Positions 33,860 through 42,782 of a DNA stretch of 64,000 nucleotides are shown here, piece by piece. Numbering within the stretch: the first letter of the stretch is position 1; every line of letters begins with the position of its first letter. The DNA is taken from NCBI GenBank assembly GCA_030446625.1, contig JAUJMY010000017.1:1-64000 (forward strand), in the 5' to 3' direction. The stretch comes from Gaiellaceae bacterium (lineage in GTDB: Bacteria > Actinomycetota > Thermoleophilia > Gaiellales > Gaiellaceae). The notes beneath the pieces are model-generated. The model was not told where the DNA came from. It saw only the letters and a program-made list of their open reading frames with translations, and did no database searches. Position numbers and translations under genes: made by a program.

Positions 33860-35382
33860 CGCGGCTCGGTCGCGAAGATCGCCTGGCGGTACTCGCCGCG
33901 GACGCGCGCCGCGCCGAGCGAGAACACGGGCACGGCGCGCCCGCGCGCGTACGAGACGGAGATGTAGTCCCCGGTCATCCGGCCGGAGCTCGTGCGGGCG
34001 ATCTCGGAGCGCCGCATCGCGCGCGCGGTCAGGCGTTGCGCGCGGCTCCAGGTCGCACCGCCGTTCGTCGAGGTCACCATCCGGACGTCGATCGTGCACG
34101 CGTCGCACGGGCGAGTCGGGCTCGTGTGGTACACGAGGGCCAGGCGGGCGCTCCGGCCGCCCGTCGCGGGATCGGCGGCGATCCCGGGGACCCAGTGGTC
34201 GAGGGCGACGCGCGGTAGCGCCCCCGGTATGCGCACCGGCGCAGACCACCCGGTTCCGGGCAGGGAGCGGGACAGGACGATGTCGTTCGCGCGACAGCCG
34301 CTCTGGAAGCGGCAGTCGTGCCACGCGACGTAGATCGTCCCCGACGCGTCGACGTCGGCCGTCGGCAGCGGGAACGCACGGATCCCCGGTACGTCGCGCG
34401 CCCGCACCGGCGCGACCTCGACCGGCGCACTGAACGACGCGCCTCCGTCGCGCGACTCGATCGCGTCGATCGAGCCCTCGCCGAGGTACGCGATCACGAG
34501 CTCGCCGCTCGGGCGCGAGACGGACTGCGTCCCGACGGCGGTGCCGCCCGGCGACGCGGCGATCACGGGCGCCGACCACGTCAGCCCGCCGTCCGTGGAC
34601 GTCTGCACGACGAGACGCGGCCGGCGCGTCTGGTGGTCGGTGTAGCTGAGGTAGCAGCGGCCGCGGAAGGGGCTCCGCGGCCAGTTGTCGCACGAGATCC
34701 AGTTCTTGTCGTACGCGAGCGCCTCCGTCGTGGCGCGAGCGGCGGAGACGGGTGCGCTCCACGTGCGGCCGTCCGTCGAGCGGTTGATCGGCAGCTCCGT
34801 CACGCGCGGCGAGACAGCCAGGGTCGAGATCAGCCAGACGCGGTGCACGGCGTCGTAGGCGACGACGGGGTCGCTCGCGCGCTCGTGGGTGCCCGCCGGC
34901 CGCGAGAAGGTCGTGAGGCCGGGGAGGAAGCCGTCGCGCCACGTGCGCCCGCCGTCCGTCGACGTGGAGTAGCCGATGTTCGCGGCGGCGCCCGCGAACC
35001 TGCGTCCGGTCTGGAACGTCGTCACGATCGTCGAGCCGAAGGAGAAGCTGTCGGGTTCGACCTGCGTCTCGTGCTGGCTCTCCGGGTTGCGGTACGGGTC
35101 CCGCGAGATCTGCCGGCTCACGACCTCGCAGTCGCGCGCGACGCGGTCGGCGCGGTCGGCCGTGACGACGTCGCGCCCGCGGCCGCAGGTGACGGTGTCG
35201 CGTCCGCCGTTCTGGACCGCGATCCGGTCCGCACCCCCGCGCGCGGCGACGACGTCCGCGCGCGGCGTCCCGACGAGCAGGTTGGCGCGGTCCGTCCCGC
35301 TGATCGTCGCGGCGAGCGCGGCTGCGGCGAGCGCCGCACCGAGCGCGGCCGCGAGTGTGGCGAGGAGGGCGGCGCGGCGCAT
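33856..35382 (-). CDS. Secreted BNR-repeat (sialidase-like) protein with RTX-like N-terminus
   Basis: The 508-residue product starts at ATG 35382. Residues 1-25 are a signal peptide. Residues 27-85 hold short Gly/Asp repeats (GTDRANLLVGTPRADVVAAR, GGADRIAVQNGGRDTVTCGR) like RTX calcium-binding turns. The remainder contains Asp-box (BNR) repeats STDGGRTW, STDGRTWS, STDGGLTWS and STNGGATWS, which form a beta propeller as in sialidases. The catalytic residues of sialidases are not evident, so it may bind rather than cleave glycans. It is a single gene, convergent with the hydrolase. Confidence 0.82.
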   Translation of the reverse strand: MRRAALLATLAAALGAALAAAALAATISGTDRANLLVGTPRADVVAARGGADRIAVQNGGRDTVTCGRGRDVVTADRADRVARDCEVVSRQISRDPYRNPESQHETQVEPDSFSFGSTIVTTFQTGRRFAGAAANIGYSTSTDGGRTWRDGFLPGLTTFSRPAGTHERASDPVVAYDAVHRVWLISTLAVSPRVTELPINRSTDGRTWSAPVSAARATTEALAYDKNWISCDNWPRSPFRGRCYLSYTDHQTRRPRLVVQTSTDGGLTWSAPVIAASPGGTAVGTQSVSRPSGELVIAYLGEGSIDAIESRDGGASFSAPVEVAPVRARDVPGIRAFPLPTADVDASGTIYVAWHDCRFQSGCRANDIVLSRSLPGTGWSAPVRIPGALPRVALDHWVPGIAADPATGGRSARLALVYHTSPTRPCDACTIDVRMVTSTNGGATWSRAQRLTARAMRRSEIARTSSGRMTGDYISVSYARGRAVPVFSLGAARVRGEYRQAIFATEPR

Positions 35383-35442
35383 GCGATCCACGCTAGCCGG
35401 ACCGTCCCCTCTTGGGGTCGCCCTATACGATGCGCGGGCTTC

Positions 35443-36027
35443 ATGCGAGGCACGCGCCGCTTCAGCCAGGCGATCTCCGAGGGAGACGGCATCTCGCTGC
35501 TCGCCGACGTCGACGGCGCGCCCGCCGCGCGGACGGCCGAGGCCGCGGGCGCCGCGGGAGTCGTGATCCGTACGCACGTAGCCGACGCCCGGGCCGGGAC
35601 CGACCTGCCGGTCCTCTGGGCGTGCCAAGGCTCTGTCGCGGATGCGGTCGCCGACGGCGCCGACGCGTATCTGCTCGCCGCCGGCGGGGACGACGAGCCG
35701 GACATCGCGCGCCGCTACTCGGACGCCGTCGAGAGTGGGCTGGACTGCGTCGTCGAGGTCGCGAACGAGGAGCACCTGCAGCTCGTGCTCGACGGCCTCG
35801 ATCCCGAGATCCTCCTCCTGCCGGGACTCGGGCGCGCGGACGACGCGCGACGCGAGTTCATCCTCGGATTGCTCGTCGACGTGCCGGCGGGCAAGCTCGC
35901 GATCGCCGAACTCGAGGGGCTCGAGCGTGCCGACGTGGTCGAACTCGAGCGCGCGGGAGTCGACGCCGTGATCGTGCCGGCGGAGGACGTCGCCCGCCTC
36001 CTCGGTGGCGAGCGCGCAGAGGTCTAG
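35443..36027 (+). CDS. TrpC-like TIM-barrel protein, reduced
   Basis: The 194-residue product from ATG 35443 follows the pattern of indole-3-glycerol phosphate synthase: SLLADVDGAPAARTAEAAGA, LPVLWACQGSVADAVADGAD, LDCVVEVANEEHLQLVLDG, and the final VDAVIVPAEDVARLL. The N-terminal lid and the catalytic lysines of TrpC are not visible and the barrel is short, so catalysis of the tryptophan step is unlikely. No other trp genes are near. A glycosyltransferase gene overlaps its end by 23 bp. Confidence 0.6.
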   Translation: MRGTRRFSQAISEGDGISLLADVDGAPAARTAEAAGAAGVVIRTHVADARAGTDLPVLWACQGSVADAVADGADAYLLAAGGDDEPDIARRYSDAVESGLDCVVEVANEEHLQLVLDGLDPEILLLPGLGRADDARREFILGLLVDVPAGKLAIAELEGLERADVVELERAGVDAVIVPAEDVARLLGGERAEV

Positions 36028-37399
36028 ACGCGTCACGCGCGGCGCCCGGGGCGCCGCGCTCGTCCTCCTTCTCGGCAGCGCGGCCGCCCTCCGGCTCGAC
36101 GGGATCCGCTACGGGCTCCCGCTGCCCGTTCTGAACCCGGACGAGGCGAACATCGTCCCGCGCGCGTGGCGGATCGCGCACGGCGGCGGGCTCGACCCGG
36201 GCTGGTTCGACTACCCGAGCCTCGTGCTGTACGCACTCGCGCCGTCCCAGGCCTGGCAGGAGGCGCCGGACTACCTGGCGGCGCGCCTCGTCACCGTCGC
36301 CCTGGGCCTCGCGGGAGTCGTCGCCGCGTGGCTCGTCGGTCGCCACGCGTACGGCGAGCGCGCGGCGTGGGTCGCGGCCGCGCTGACGGCCGTCGCGACG
36401 ACGCACGTCGCCTACTCGCGGATGGCCGTGACCGACGTGCCGCTCACGCTCGGCGTCGCGGCAGCGCTTGCTCTCATGCTCTCCGGTCGGCTCGAATGGG
36501 CCGGGGTGGCCGCGGGTCTCGCCGCGAGCGCGAAGTACCCCGGCGTGTTCCTGGCAGCGCCGCTGCTCGTCGCGGGGTGGGGCGAGTGGCGCAGGCTCGC
36601 GCGGGCCGCCGGGCTCGCCGTCGCGGCGTTCGCGCTGACGAGCCCCTTCGTGCTGATCCGGGCCGGCGAAGCGGTGGAGGACGCGGCACGCGTGCAGAGG
36701 CTCGCGCGCCAGGGTTGGCTCGGCTTCGAGCACGACCACCCGACGCCGCTGGCGTTCGTCGACCGCCTGTGGGACGGCGTCGGCCCGGTTCTCCTGCTCG
36801 CGGGCGCCGGCCTCGCGGCTGCGCTCGCCAGCCGGCGGCGCGGCGATCTCGTGCTCGCCGCGTTCGTCCTCGTCTACTTCGCGAACCTGCTCACGCTCGA
36901 GGCGCATTTCGACCGCTACGTCCTGCCGCTCGTCCCCGCGCTCGGCGCGCTGGCCGGCCGCATCCGCGTCCTCGTCCCGGTCGCGCTGGTCGCGCTGGTC
37001 GTGCCACTCGCGTGGTCGCTCGACGCGAACGCGGAGCTACGCAAGCGGGACACACGGCTCGACGCCGCTGCGTGGATCGAGCGGCACGTCCCGCAGGGGA
37101 CGCGGATCGCGGCGGAGCCGTCGACGCTCCCGCTCGACGGCTACCGCGTCGTCCGGCTCGACCTGCCGGGGCCGGGGCGGCGCTGGGACCGGCGCCGCGA
37201 CGTCGCGCTCCTGCGCACCGCGGGTGTCCGCTTCGTCCTCGTCAGCGGCGCAGTTGCCGACCGCGTGCTGGCGGCGCGCGAGCGCTACCCGCGCGAGGCG
37301 CGCTTCTACGACGAGTTGCGTCTCCGCGCTCGGCGAGTCGTCTATTTCGAGCGGGGCCGGACGAGGGCGGGGCCGTGGGTCGCGCTGTACGGGCTGTAG
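36005..37399 (+). CDS. Polytopic glycosyltransferase (GT39/ArnT-like)
   Basis: The 464-residue product starts at GTG 36005 within the preceding gene. The first extracellular loop has VLNPDEANIVPRAWRIA with the acidic motif expected of GT-C enzymes, and about 9-10 hydrophobic helices follow (for example VVAAWLVGRHAYGERAAWVA). Such enzymes transfer sugars from lipid-phosphate donors to proteins or lipids outside the membrane. The C-terminal soluble domain (AAWIERHVPQGTRIAAEPST) is typical. The acceptor is unknown. Confidence 0.85.
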   Translation: MASAQRSRRVTRGARGAALVLLLGSAAALRLDGIRYGLPLPVLNPDEANIVPRAWRIAHGGGLDPGWFDYPSLVLYALAPSQAWQEAPDYLAARLVTVALGLAGVVAAWLVGRHAYGERAAWVAAALTAVATTHVAYSRMAVTDVPLTLGVAAALALMLSGRLEWAGVAAGLAASAKYPGVFLAAPLLVAGWGEWRRLARAAGLAVAAFALTSPFVLIRAGEAVEDAARVQRLARQGWLGFEHDHPTPLAFVDRLWDGVGPVLLLAGAGLAAALASRRRGDLVLAAFVLVYFANLLTLEAHFDRYVLPLVPALGALAGRIRVLVPVALVALVVPLAWSLDANAELRKRDTRLDAAAWIERHVPQGTRIAAEPSTLPLDGYRVVRLDLPGPGRRWDRRRDVALLRTAGVRFVLVSGAVADRVLAARERYPREARFYDELRLRARRVVYFERGRTRAGPWVALYGL

Positions 37400-37422
37400 C
37401 GCCCCGCTAGCCGTAGCGCGCG

Positions 37423-38466
37423 CTAGCCGAAGAACGCCCGCGCGACCTCGTACCACTCAGGCGGCACCGTCTTCAGCTCCGCTGTCGCCTCCGTCAGCGC
37501 GACGTCGACGATCGCGTCGCCGTGCAGGGCGGCCATGCGCCCGAAGCGCCGCTCGTGGACGAGGTCGGCCGCCTTGAGGCCATAGCGAGTCGCGAGGATG
37601 CGATCGCGCGGTGTCGGGGAGCCACCGCGCTGGACGTGTCCGAGCACCGTGACACGGGTCTCGTAGCCGGTCCGCCGCTGGATCTCGCGCGCGAGCTCGT
37701 CGCCGACCCCGCCGAGGCGCACGTGCCCGAATGCGTCCTCGCCGCCGCGGTCGACCGCCCGCCGCGTGCCCGTCTCGTACGCGAGCTCGTAGCCCTCGCT
37801 GACGACGACGATCGAGAAGTCCTTGCCGCCCTGGTGCCGGCTCCGCAGCTCGTCACATGCCTGCTCGACGGTGATCGGCTGCTCGGGGATGAGGATCACG
37901 TCCGCGCCGCCTGCGATGCCGCTCATCACGGCGATCCAGCCGGTGTGCCGTCCCATGACCTCGACGACCATGACGCGGTTGTGCGACTCGGCAGTCGTGT
38001 GCAGCCGGTCGATCGCCTCGGTCGCGATCGTGACCGCCGTGTCGAACCCGAACGTGTAGTCCGTCGCCGAGAGGTCGTTGTCGATCGTCTTCGGGACTCC
38101 GACCACCGACAGTCCGTGCTCCTCGTGCAGGCGCGCAGCGACGCCGAGCGTGTCCTCGCCGCCGATCGCGACGAGCGCGTCGAGGCCTTGGCGCTCCGCG
38201 TTCCGCAGCACGCTCTCGACGCCGCCCTCGATGCGGTACGGGTTCGTCCGGGTCGTCCCGATGATCGTCCCGCCGCGCGGCAGGATCCCGGAGATCTCGC
38301 GCGGGCCGAGCGTCTCGAACTGCCCGTGGACGAGTCCGCCCCAGCCCCCGCGCGCGGCGACGACGTCGTACCCGCGCTCGAACGAGCGACGCGCGACCGC
38401 GCGGATGACGGCGTTCAGCCCCGGGCAGTCGCCGCCACCGGTGAGGATCCCGACCCGAGTCGCCAC
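37423..38466 (-). CDS. pfkA: 6-phosphofructokinase, probably pyrophosphate-dependent
   Basis: The 347-residue product starts at GTG 38466. GILTGGGDCPGLNAVIRAVA binds the phosphoryl donor. IGGEDTLGVA has Asp where ATP enzymes have Gly, and VPKTIDNDL has Lys where ATP enzymes usually have Gly; this Asp/Lys pair marks PPi-dependent enzymes such as the actinomycete type. VMVVEVMGRHTGW and RVTVLGHVQRGGSPTPRDR bind the sugar phosphate. It phosphorylates fructose-6-phosphate in glycolysis, reversibly if PPi-dependent. Confidence 0.93.
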   Translation of the reverse strand: MATRVGILTGGGDCPGLNAVIRAVARRSFERGYDVVAARGGWGGLVHGQFETLGPREISGILPRGGTIIGTTRTNPYRIEGGVESVLRNAERQGLDALVAIGGEDTLGVAARLHEEHGLSVVGVPKTIDNDLSATDYTFGFDTAVTIATEAIDRLHTTAESHNRVMVVEVMGRHTGWIAVMSGIAGGADVILIPEQPITVEQACDELRSRHQGGKDFSIVVVSEGYELAYETGTRRAVDRGGEDAFGHVRLGGVGDELAREIQRRTGYETRVTVLGHVQRGGSPTPRDRILATRYGLKAADLVHERRFGRMAALHGDAIVDVALTEATAELKTVPPEWYEVARAFFG

Positions 38467-38624
38467 GCACGCAGTCTGCCAAGCGGCCGCGCACCTTCTC
38501 CCGCTTTCGGCACGCCGCCGCCACACACACGTGCGCGGTTCGCGGGTAGCGTCGAGGGCGGGGAGGGGGGAACCCCTGGTAGACACGCCTTCCACCTCGG
38601 GGACGCGGGCGCCGCGGGCGGCGA

Positions 38625-38708
38625 TGCCGAAGGTGGGAATCGAACCCACACGCCCCGAAGGGCACTGGATTTTGAGTCCAGCGCGTCTGCCAGTTCCGCC
38701 ACTTCGGC
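38625..38708 (-). tRNA. tRNA-Leu (anticodon CAA)
   Basis: On the minus strand GCCGAAG and CTTCGGC form the acceptor stem. GGTTCGATTCC is the T arm, and the anticodon stem CTGGA/TCCAG encloses loop CTCAAAA with anticodon CAA at 38674-38672. The long variable arm (TGCCCTTCGGGGCG) is as expected for tRNA-Leu. Discriminator A is at 38625 and CCA is not encoded. Confidence 0.95.
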
Positions 38709-38799
38709 GCGCCCGCGATCGTACCCGCTTGAAACGGCCGCGACTTGTCTCGATACTTCCCGTCCCGTTTCACAATCCGGAAGGCAGCGAGGAGGAACG

Positions 38800-40182
38800 T
38801 TGAGAGCACGCGGATTCATCGGCTTCATGGCATTGCTCATCGCGGCGCTCGCGCTCGTCGCAGCCGGCTGCGGCGGCGGCGGCGACGACGGCGGAGAAGG
38901 CGCGGAAGGCGGCGAGGGGACGGCCGCGGGGGGTCAGGTCGAGGCGCTTCCCGCCTCCTCCTGCACCGGCATCGAATTCGAGGGCGAGGGCGAGCCCGAC
39001 GTCCTGATCGTCTCCGACCTCCCGATGCAGGGTTCGTCGCGGACGCAGACGGTCCAGATGGTCAAGGCGATCCGCTTCATCCTCGGCCAGAACGACTGGA
39101 AGGCCGGCGAGCGGAACGTGGGCTACCAGGTCTGCGACGACTCGACCGCTCAGGCGGGCAAGTGGGACTCCGGTAAGTGCAGCCAGAACGCGCAGGCGTA
39201 CGCCGCCAACGAGCAGCTCGTCGGCGTCATCGGCACGTTCAACTCGGGCTGCGCCGCGATCGAGATCCCGGTCCTGAACCAGGCTCCGGGCGGAGGCCTC
39301 GCGATGGTCTCGCCCGCGAACACGTACGTGTGCCTGACCGAGGGCGGCCCGGGCTGCGAGGAGACGGAGCCCGACAAGTACTACCCGACCGGCACGCGCA
39401 ACTACGCGCGCGTCGTCGCGCACGACGCGTACCAGGGCGCGGCCGTCGCGGAGTTCGCCCAGAAGCAGGGGATCAAGAACGTCTACATCCTCAACGACAA
39501 GGAGGCCTACGGCCTCGGCGTCGCGACGAACTTCCGCAACGCGGCCGAGCACCTCGGGATCAAGATCGCCGGGTTCTCGGCGTGGGATCCGAAGCAGTCG
39601 AGCTACGAGGCCCTGATGCGGCAGATCAAGGGCACCGGAGCGGACGCCGTCTTCCTCGGCGGGCTCGTCGACGAGAACGGCGCGCAGGTGATCAAGGACA
39701 AGGTGGCCGTCCTCGGACCGAACACGGGCCGGGTCAAGCTGCTCGCGCCGGACGGGTTCACGCAGCAGTCGACGATCGACGAGGCCGGCGTGAAGAACGC
39801 GCGCGGCATGTTCATGAGCGTGGCCGGCGTCCCCGTCGAGGAGCTGACGGGCGCAGGCCAGGAGTTCATCAGCGGCTTCAAGGCGGAGCTCGGTGACGAG
39901 CCGGTCGACCCGTACGCCGCGTACGGCGCGCAGGCCGCGCAGGTCCTGCTCGACGCGATCAAGAACTCGAACGGCTCGCGGCAGGGCGTGATCGAGGCCC
40001 TGTTCGAGACGAAGGTGCAGAACGGGATCCTCGGCAGCTTCGAGATCAACGAGAACGGCGACCCGGCCCTCGCACAGGGCGGCGTCGTCGGCTTCACGAT
40101 CTACCGCGCGGAGAAGGAGCTCGAGCCGGAGACGACGCTGTCGCCGAAGCCTGAGACCGTCGACGCGGCGCGGGGTGAATAG
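38800..40182 (+). CDS. livK: Branched-chain amino-acid ABC transporter substrate-binding lipoprotein
   Basis: The 460-residue product starts at TTG 38800 behind GGAGGA (38791-38796). The signal peptide ends in the lipobox LVAAGCGGG and is followed by a flexible Gly/Glu linker. The mature protein is a type 1 periplasmic-binding fold (DVLIVSDLPMQGSSRTQTVQ, LVGVIGTFNSGCAAIEIPVL, VYILNDKEAYGLGVATNFRN). It is the first gene of a livKHMGF operon and delivers the ligand to the permeases. Other ligands such as amides are possible in this family. Confidence 0.92.
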   Translation: MRARGFIGFMALLIAALALVAAGCGGGGDDGGEGAEGGEGTAAGGQVEALPASSCTGIEFEGEGEPDVLIVSDLPMQGSSRTQTVQMVKAIRFILGQNDWKAGERNVGYQVCDDSTAQAGKWDSGKCSQNAQAYAANEQLVGVIGTFNSGCAAIEIPVLNQAPGGGLAMVSPANTYVCLTEGGPGCEETEPDKYYPTGTRNYARVVAHDAYQGAAVAEFAQKQGIKNVYILNDKEAYGLGVATNFRNAAEHLGIKIAGFSAWDPKQSSYEALMRQIKGTGADAVFLGGLVDENGAQVIKDKVAVLGPNTGRVKLLAPDGFTQQSTIDEAGVKNARGMFMSVAGVPVEELTGAGQEFISGFKAELGDEPVDPYAAYGAQAAQVLLDAIKNSNGSRQGVIEALFETKVQNGILGSFEINENGDPALAQGGVVGFTIYRAEKELEPETTLSPKPETVDAARGE

Positions 40183-40491
40183 GCAGTAGCGAATCAGTCG
40201 GGGGAGGGCGGCCCCCCGCCCCCGCCGCCACGCCACCACAAAGGCCAATAAAGACCAACCCCGGAACCGCCCCTCCCGCCCCGCTCGGGGGGCGGGTGAA
40301 CCCCCGGCGCCCCCCGGGCGGGGCGGGGCACGGGGGCGCGCTTTCTGCCCCGCGCGGGGGGGGGGGGTGTTTCTCTCGCTCTGGGGGCGGGGCGGGGGGG
40401 GCCCCCCCCCCCCCCCCCCCACGCCTCTCCACCTCAGACGCCGATCACGACCAACGCCGGAACCGACGCTCCCTCACCGCTCGGCGGGCTG
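40183..40491. other. Suspect sequence: corrupted extra copy of the livH start with long G and C runs
   Basis: This 309-bp gap contains a run of 11 G (40356-40366) and a run of 19 C (40402-40420). From about 40231 to 40340 it matches 40427-40536, 196 bp downstream, without gaps; in the best part most mismatches are G or C in the first copy. That is the signature of low-quality reads, not of evolution. The true spacer between livK and livH is probably shorter. I see no gene in it. Confidence 0.75.
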
Positions 40492-41511
40492 ATGAACCGC
40501 CGGCGCCCCGGGTTCGTCTCGGCGCTCGGGCTCGCGCTCGTCGTGCTGCTGGTGATCTGGCTCGTCGGAAATTTCGTCAACAGCCCGTCCGAGTTCGTGA
40601 ACGTCTTGTTCATCGGGCTCAACTACGGCGCCGTGTACGGGCTCGTCGCGCTCGGCTACACGATCATCTACGGCATCCTCCAGCTGATCAACTTCGCGCA
40701 CGGCGACGTGTTCGCGCTTTCGGGCCTCGTCTCGTGGACGCTGCTCGTCTCGTGGCTCGGGATCACCGAAGACTCCGCGATGCTCGTGACGGTCGCCGGG
40801 ATCCTGATCACGCTCGTCGTCGCGATGGCGTTCTTCGCCGCGGTCAACGCGGGCATCGAGTTCGTCGCCTACCGGCGGCTGCGGAGCGCGCCGCGCCTCG
40901 CGGCGCTCATCACCGCCGTCGGCGTCTCGTTCATCGTGCAGAACGTCGCGCTCGCGATCTACGACGTCGACTTTCGCTCTGCCACCGGGCTGATCCCGCG
41001 CACCGACATCTTCGTCGCGGGCGGCGTCAGCTACCAGTGGAACAAGCTCTTCGTCCTGCTCGTCACCGTCCCGGTGCTCATCCTCCTGACGTGGTTCGTG
41101 CGCGCGACGAGGCAGGGAAAGGCGATGCGCGCGACCGCGCAGGACCGAGACGCCGCGGCGATGATGGGGATCAACGTCAACCGCACGATCTCGATCTCGT
41201 TCGCGCTCGCGGGCGCGCTGGCCGCGTCGGCCGGCCTGCTCTACCTGCTCTCGTTCAACATGCGCTACGACACCGGCTTCGAGCTCGGCTTGATCGCCTT
41301 CACGGCCGCCGTGCTCGGCGGGATCGGCAACCTCACGGGGGCCCTGCTCGGCGCGTTCACGATCGGCCTGATCCAGGCGTTCAACGAGGGCCTCACCTGG
41401 TACACGCCGGGAAGCGACTGGACGCGCTCGATCGTGTTCGGGATCCTGATCGCGATCCTCGTCTTCCGCCCCGAGGGCCTCCTCGGCGAGCGCACGCCGG
41501 AGGGCGCGTGA
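40492..41511 (+). CDS. livH: Branched-chain amino-acid ABC transporter permease LivH
   Basis: The 339-residue permease starts at ATG 40492. LNYGAVYGLVALGYTIIYGI and LQLINFAHGDVFALSG open the first conserved block, and GKAMRATAQDRDAAAMMGIN is the coupling loop that contacts the ATPase. AAVLGGIGNLTGALLGAFTI is near the end. Around 8-9 membrane helices are visible. It pairs with LivM as the membrane channel. Confidence 0.94.
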   Translation: MNRRRPGFVSALGLALVVLLVIWLVGNFVNSPSEFVNVLFIGLNYGAVYGLVALGYTIIYGILQLINFAHGDVFALSGLVSWTLLVSWLGITEDSAMLVTVAGILITLVVAMAFFAAVNAGIEFVAYRRLRSAPRLAALITAVGVSFIVQNVALAIYDVDFRSATGLIPRTDIFVAGGVSYQWNKLFVLLVTVPVLILLTWFVRATRQGKAMRATAQDRDAAAMMGINVNRTISISFALAGALAASAGLLYLLSFNMRYDTGFELGLIAFTAAVLGGIGNLTGALLGAFTIGLIQAFNEGLTWYTPGSDWTRSIVFGILIAILVFRPEGLLGERTPEGA

Positions 41512-42782
41512 GCAGCATCCCGGCCGACCAGCCGCCGGCCCGTCGAGCGCACCCGGCCGGGGACGACGGCGCGGGCGGCGGAAGCGGTGGGATCGGCCGG
41601 CGCAGGGTCTTCAACCCGCTCAACGTGCTGCTCGTCCTCGGGCTGACCGCCGCGGCGTTCCTCTACCCGTACTACAACGAGGCGCTCCAGGCGATCCCGC
41701 TGATCGGCGACTTCGTTCCCGGAGTCGGAGCGATGGTGGTGATGCTCGTCTTCACGATGATGGCCGTCGGCCTGAACATCGTCGTCGGCTACGCGGGGCT
41801 GCTCGACCTCGGCTACGTCGCGTTCTATGCCGCGGGCGCGTACATGGCGGCGTGGTTCGCGTCCCAGCAGTTCGAGCAGTGGCGGTTCCACTTCGGCGCG
41901 GTCGGTATCTCGCCGGAGCTCCCCGGCATCCACCTCTCGATCTGGATCGTGCTGATCCTCGCCGGGATCTTCACGACCGTCGTCGGGATCCTGATCGGCC
42001 TGCCCACCCTGCGCCTCCGCGGCGACTACCTGGCGATCGTCACGCTCGGCTTCGGCGAGATCATCCCGCAGTTCGTCCGGAACGGCGACAACATCTTCGG
42101 CTTCGACCTGACCCACGGCACCTTCGGGATCAGCCCGATCGACTCGCCCGGCTTCGGGGCGCTCGGCGGCGGCCTCCTGCCCGAGAGCTACCAGACGTCG
42201 TTCGAGCGGCAGAGCTGGTTCTTCTGGACGGCGCTCGTGCTGCTCCTGATCACGATCTTCTGCAGCGTGCAGCTGCGCGACTCGCGCCTCGGCCGCGCGT
42301 GGATCGCGATCCGCGAGGACGAGACGGCCGCCGCTGCGATGGGGATCCCGCTGATGCGGACGAAGACGTGGTCGTACGCGATCGGCGCGTTCTTCGGCGG
42401 CGTCGCGGGCGCGTTCTACGCGAGCTTCAAGAGCGGCGCCTTCCCCGCGGACTTCTACTTCAACATCTCGATCTTCCTGCTCTGCATGGTGATCCTCGGC
42501 GGGATGGGCAGCGTCTGGGGCGTCATCGTGGGCGGGATGGTCCTCGGCTACCTGAACGTGGAGGGGCTCTCGACGATCGGCACGAAGCTGAACGAGGCGT
42601 TCTTCGACCCCGTGTTCGGCAAGCAGATCGAGGTCGCGAAGTATCAGTTCGGGATCTACGGGGCGATTAGCGTGCGGATGATGCTCTTCCGGCCAGTCGG
42701 CCTCATTCCGGAGCGCCGGCGCCGGCGCGAGCTGGAGGAAGGCGTGCACGACGAATCGCTCTACGACGCGTCGTCGCACTGA
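41508..42782 (+). CDS. livM: Branched-chain amino-acid ABC transporter permease LivM
   Basis: The 424-residue permease starts at GTG 41508 (GTGA overlap with livH). A Gly-rich N-terminal extension of about 35 residues precedes the helices. NIVVGYAGLLDLGYVAFYAA, LRLRGDYLAIVTLGFGEIIP and AWIAIREDETAAAAMGIPLM (coupling loop) are diagnostic. The stop overlaps the livG start (TGATG). Confidence 0.94.
   Translation: MSSIPADQPPARRAHPAGDDGAGGGSGGIGRRRVFNPLNVLLVLGLTAAAFLYPYYNEALQAIPLIGDFVPGVGAMVVMLVFTMMAVGLNIVVGYAGLLDLGYVAFYAAGAYMAAWFASQQFEQWRFHFGAVGISPELPGIHLSIWIVLILAGIFTTVVGILIGLPTLRLRGDYLAIVTLGFGEIIPQFVRNGDNIFGFDLTHGTFGISPIDSPGFGALGGGLLPESYQTSFERQSWFFWTALVLLLITIFCSVQLRDSRLGRAWIAIREDETAAAAMGIPLMRTKTWSYAIGAFFGGVAGAFYASFKSGAFPADFYFNISIFLLCMVILGGMGSVWGVIVGGMVLGYLNVEGLSTIGTKLNEAFFDPVFGKQIEVAKYQFGIYGAISVRMMLFRPVGLIPERRRRRELEEGVHDESLYDASSH

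Noticed and set aside
40296-40491. Open frame leading into livH from the G/C-run region
   Set aside because: The sequence is a corrupted duplicate of the livH start and should not be translated.
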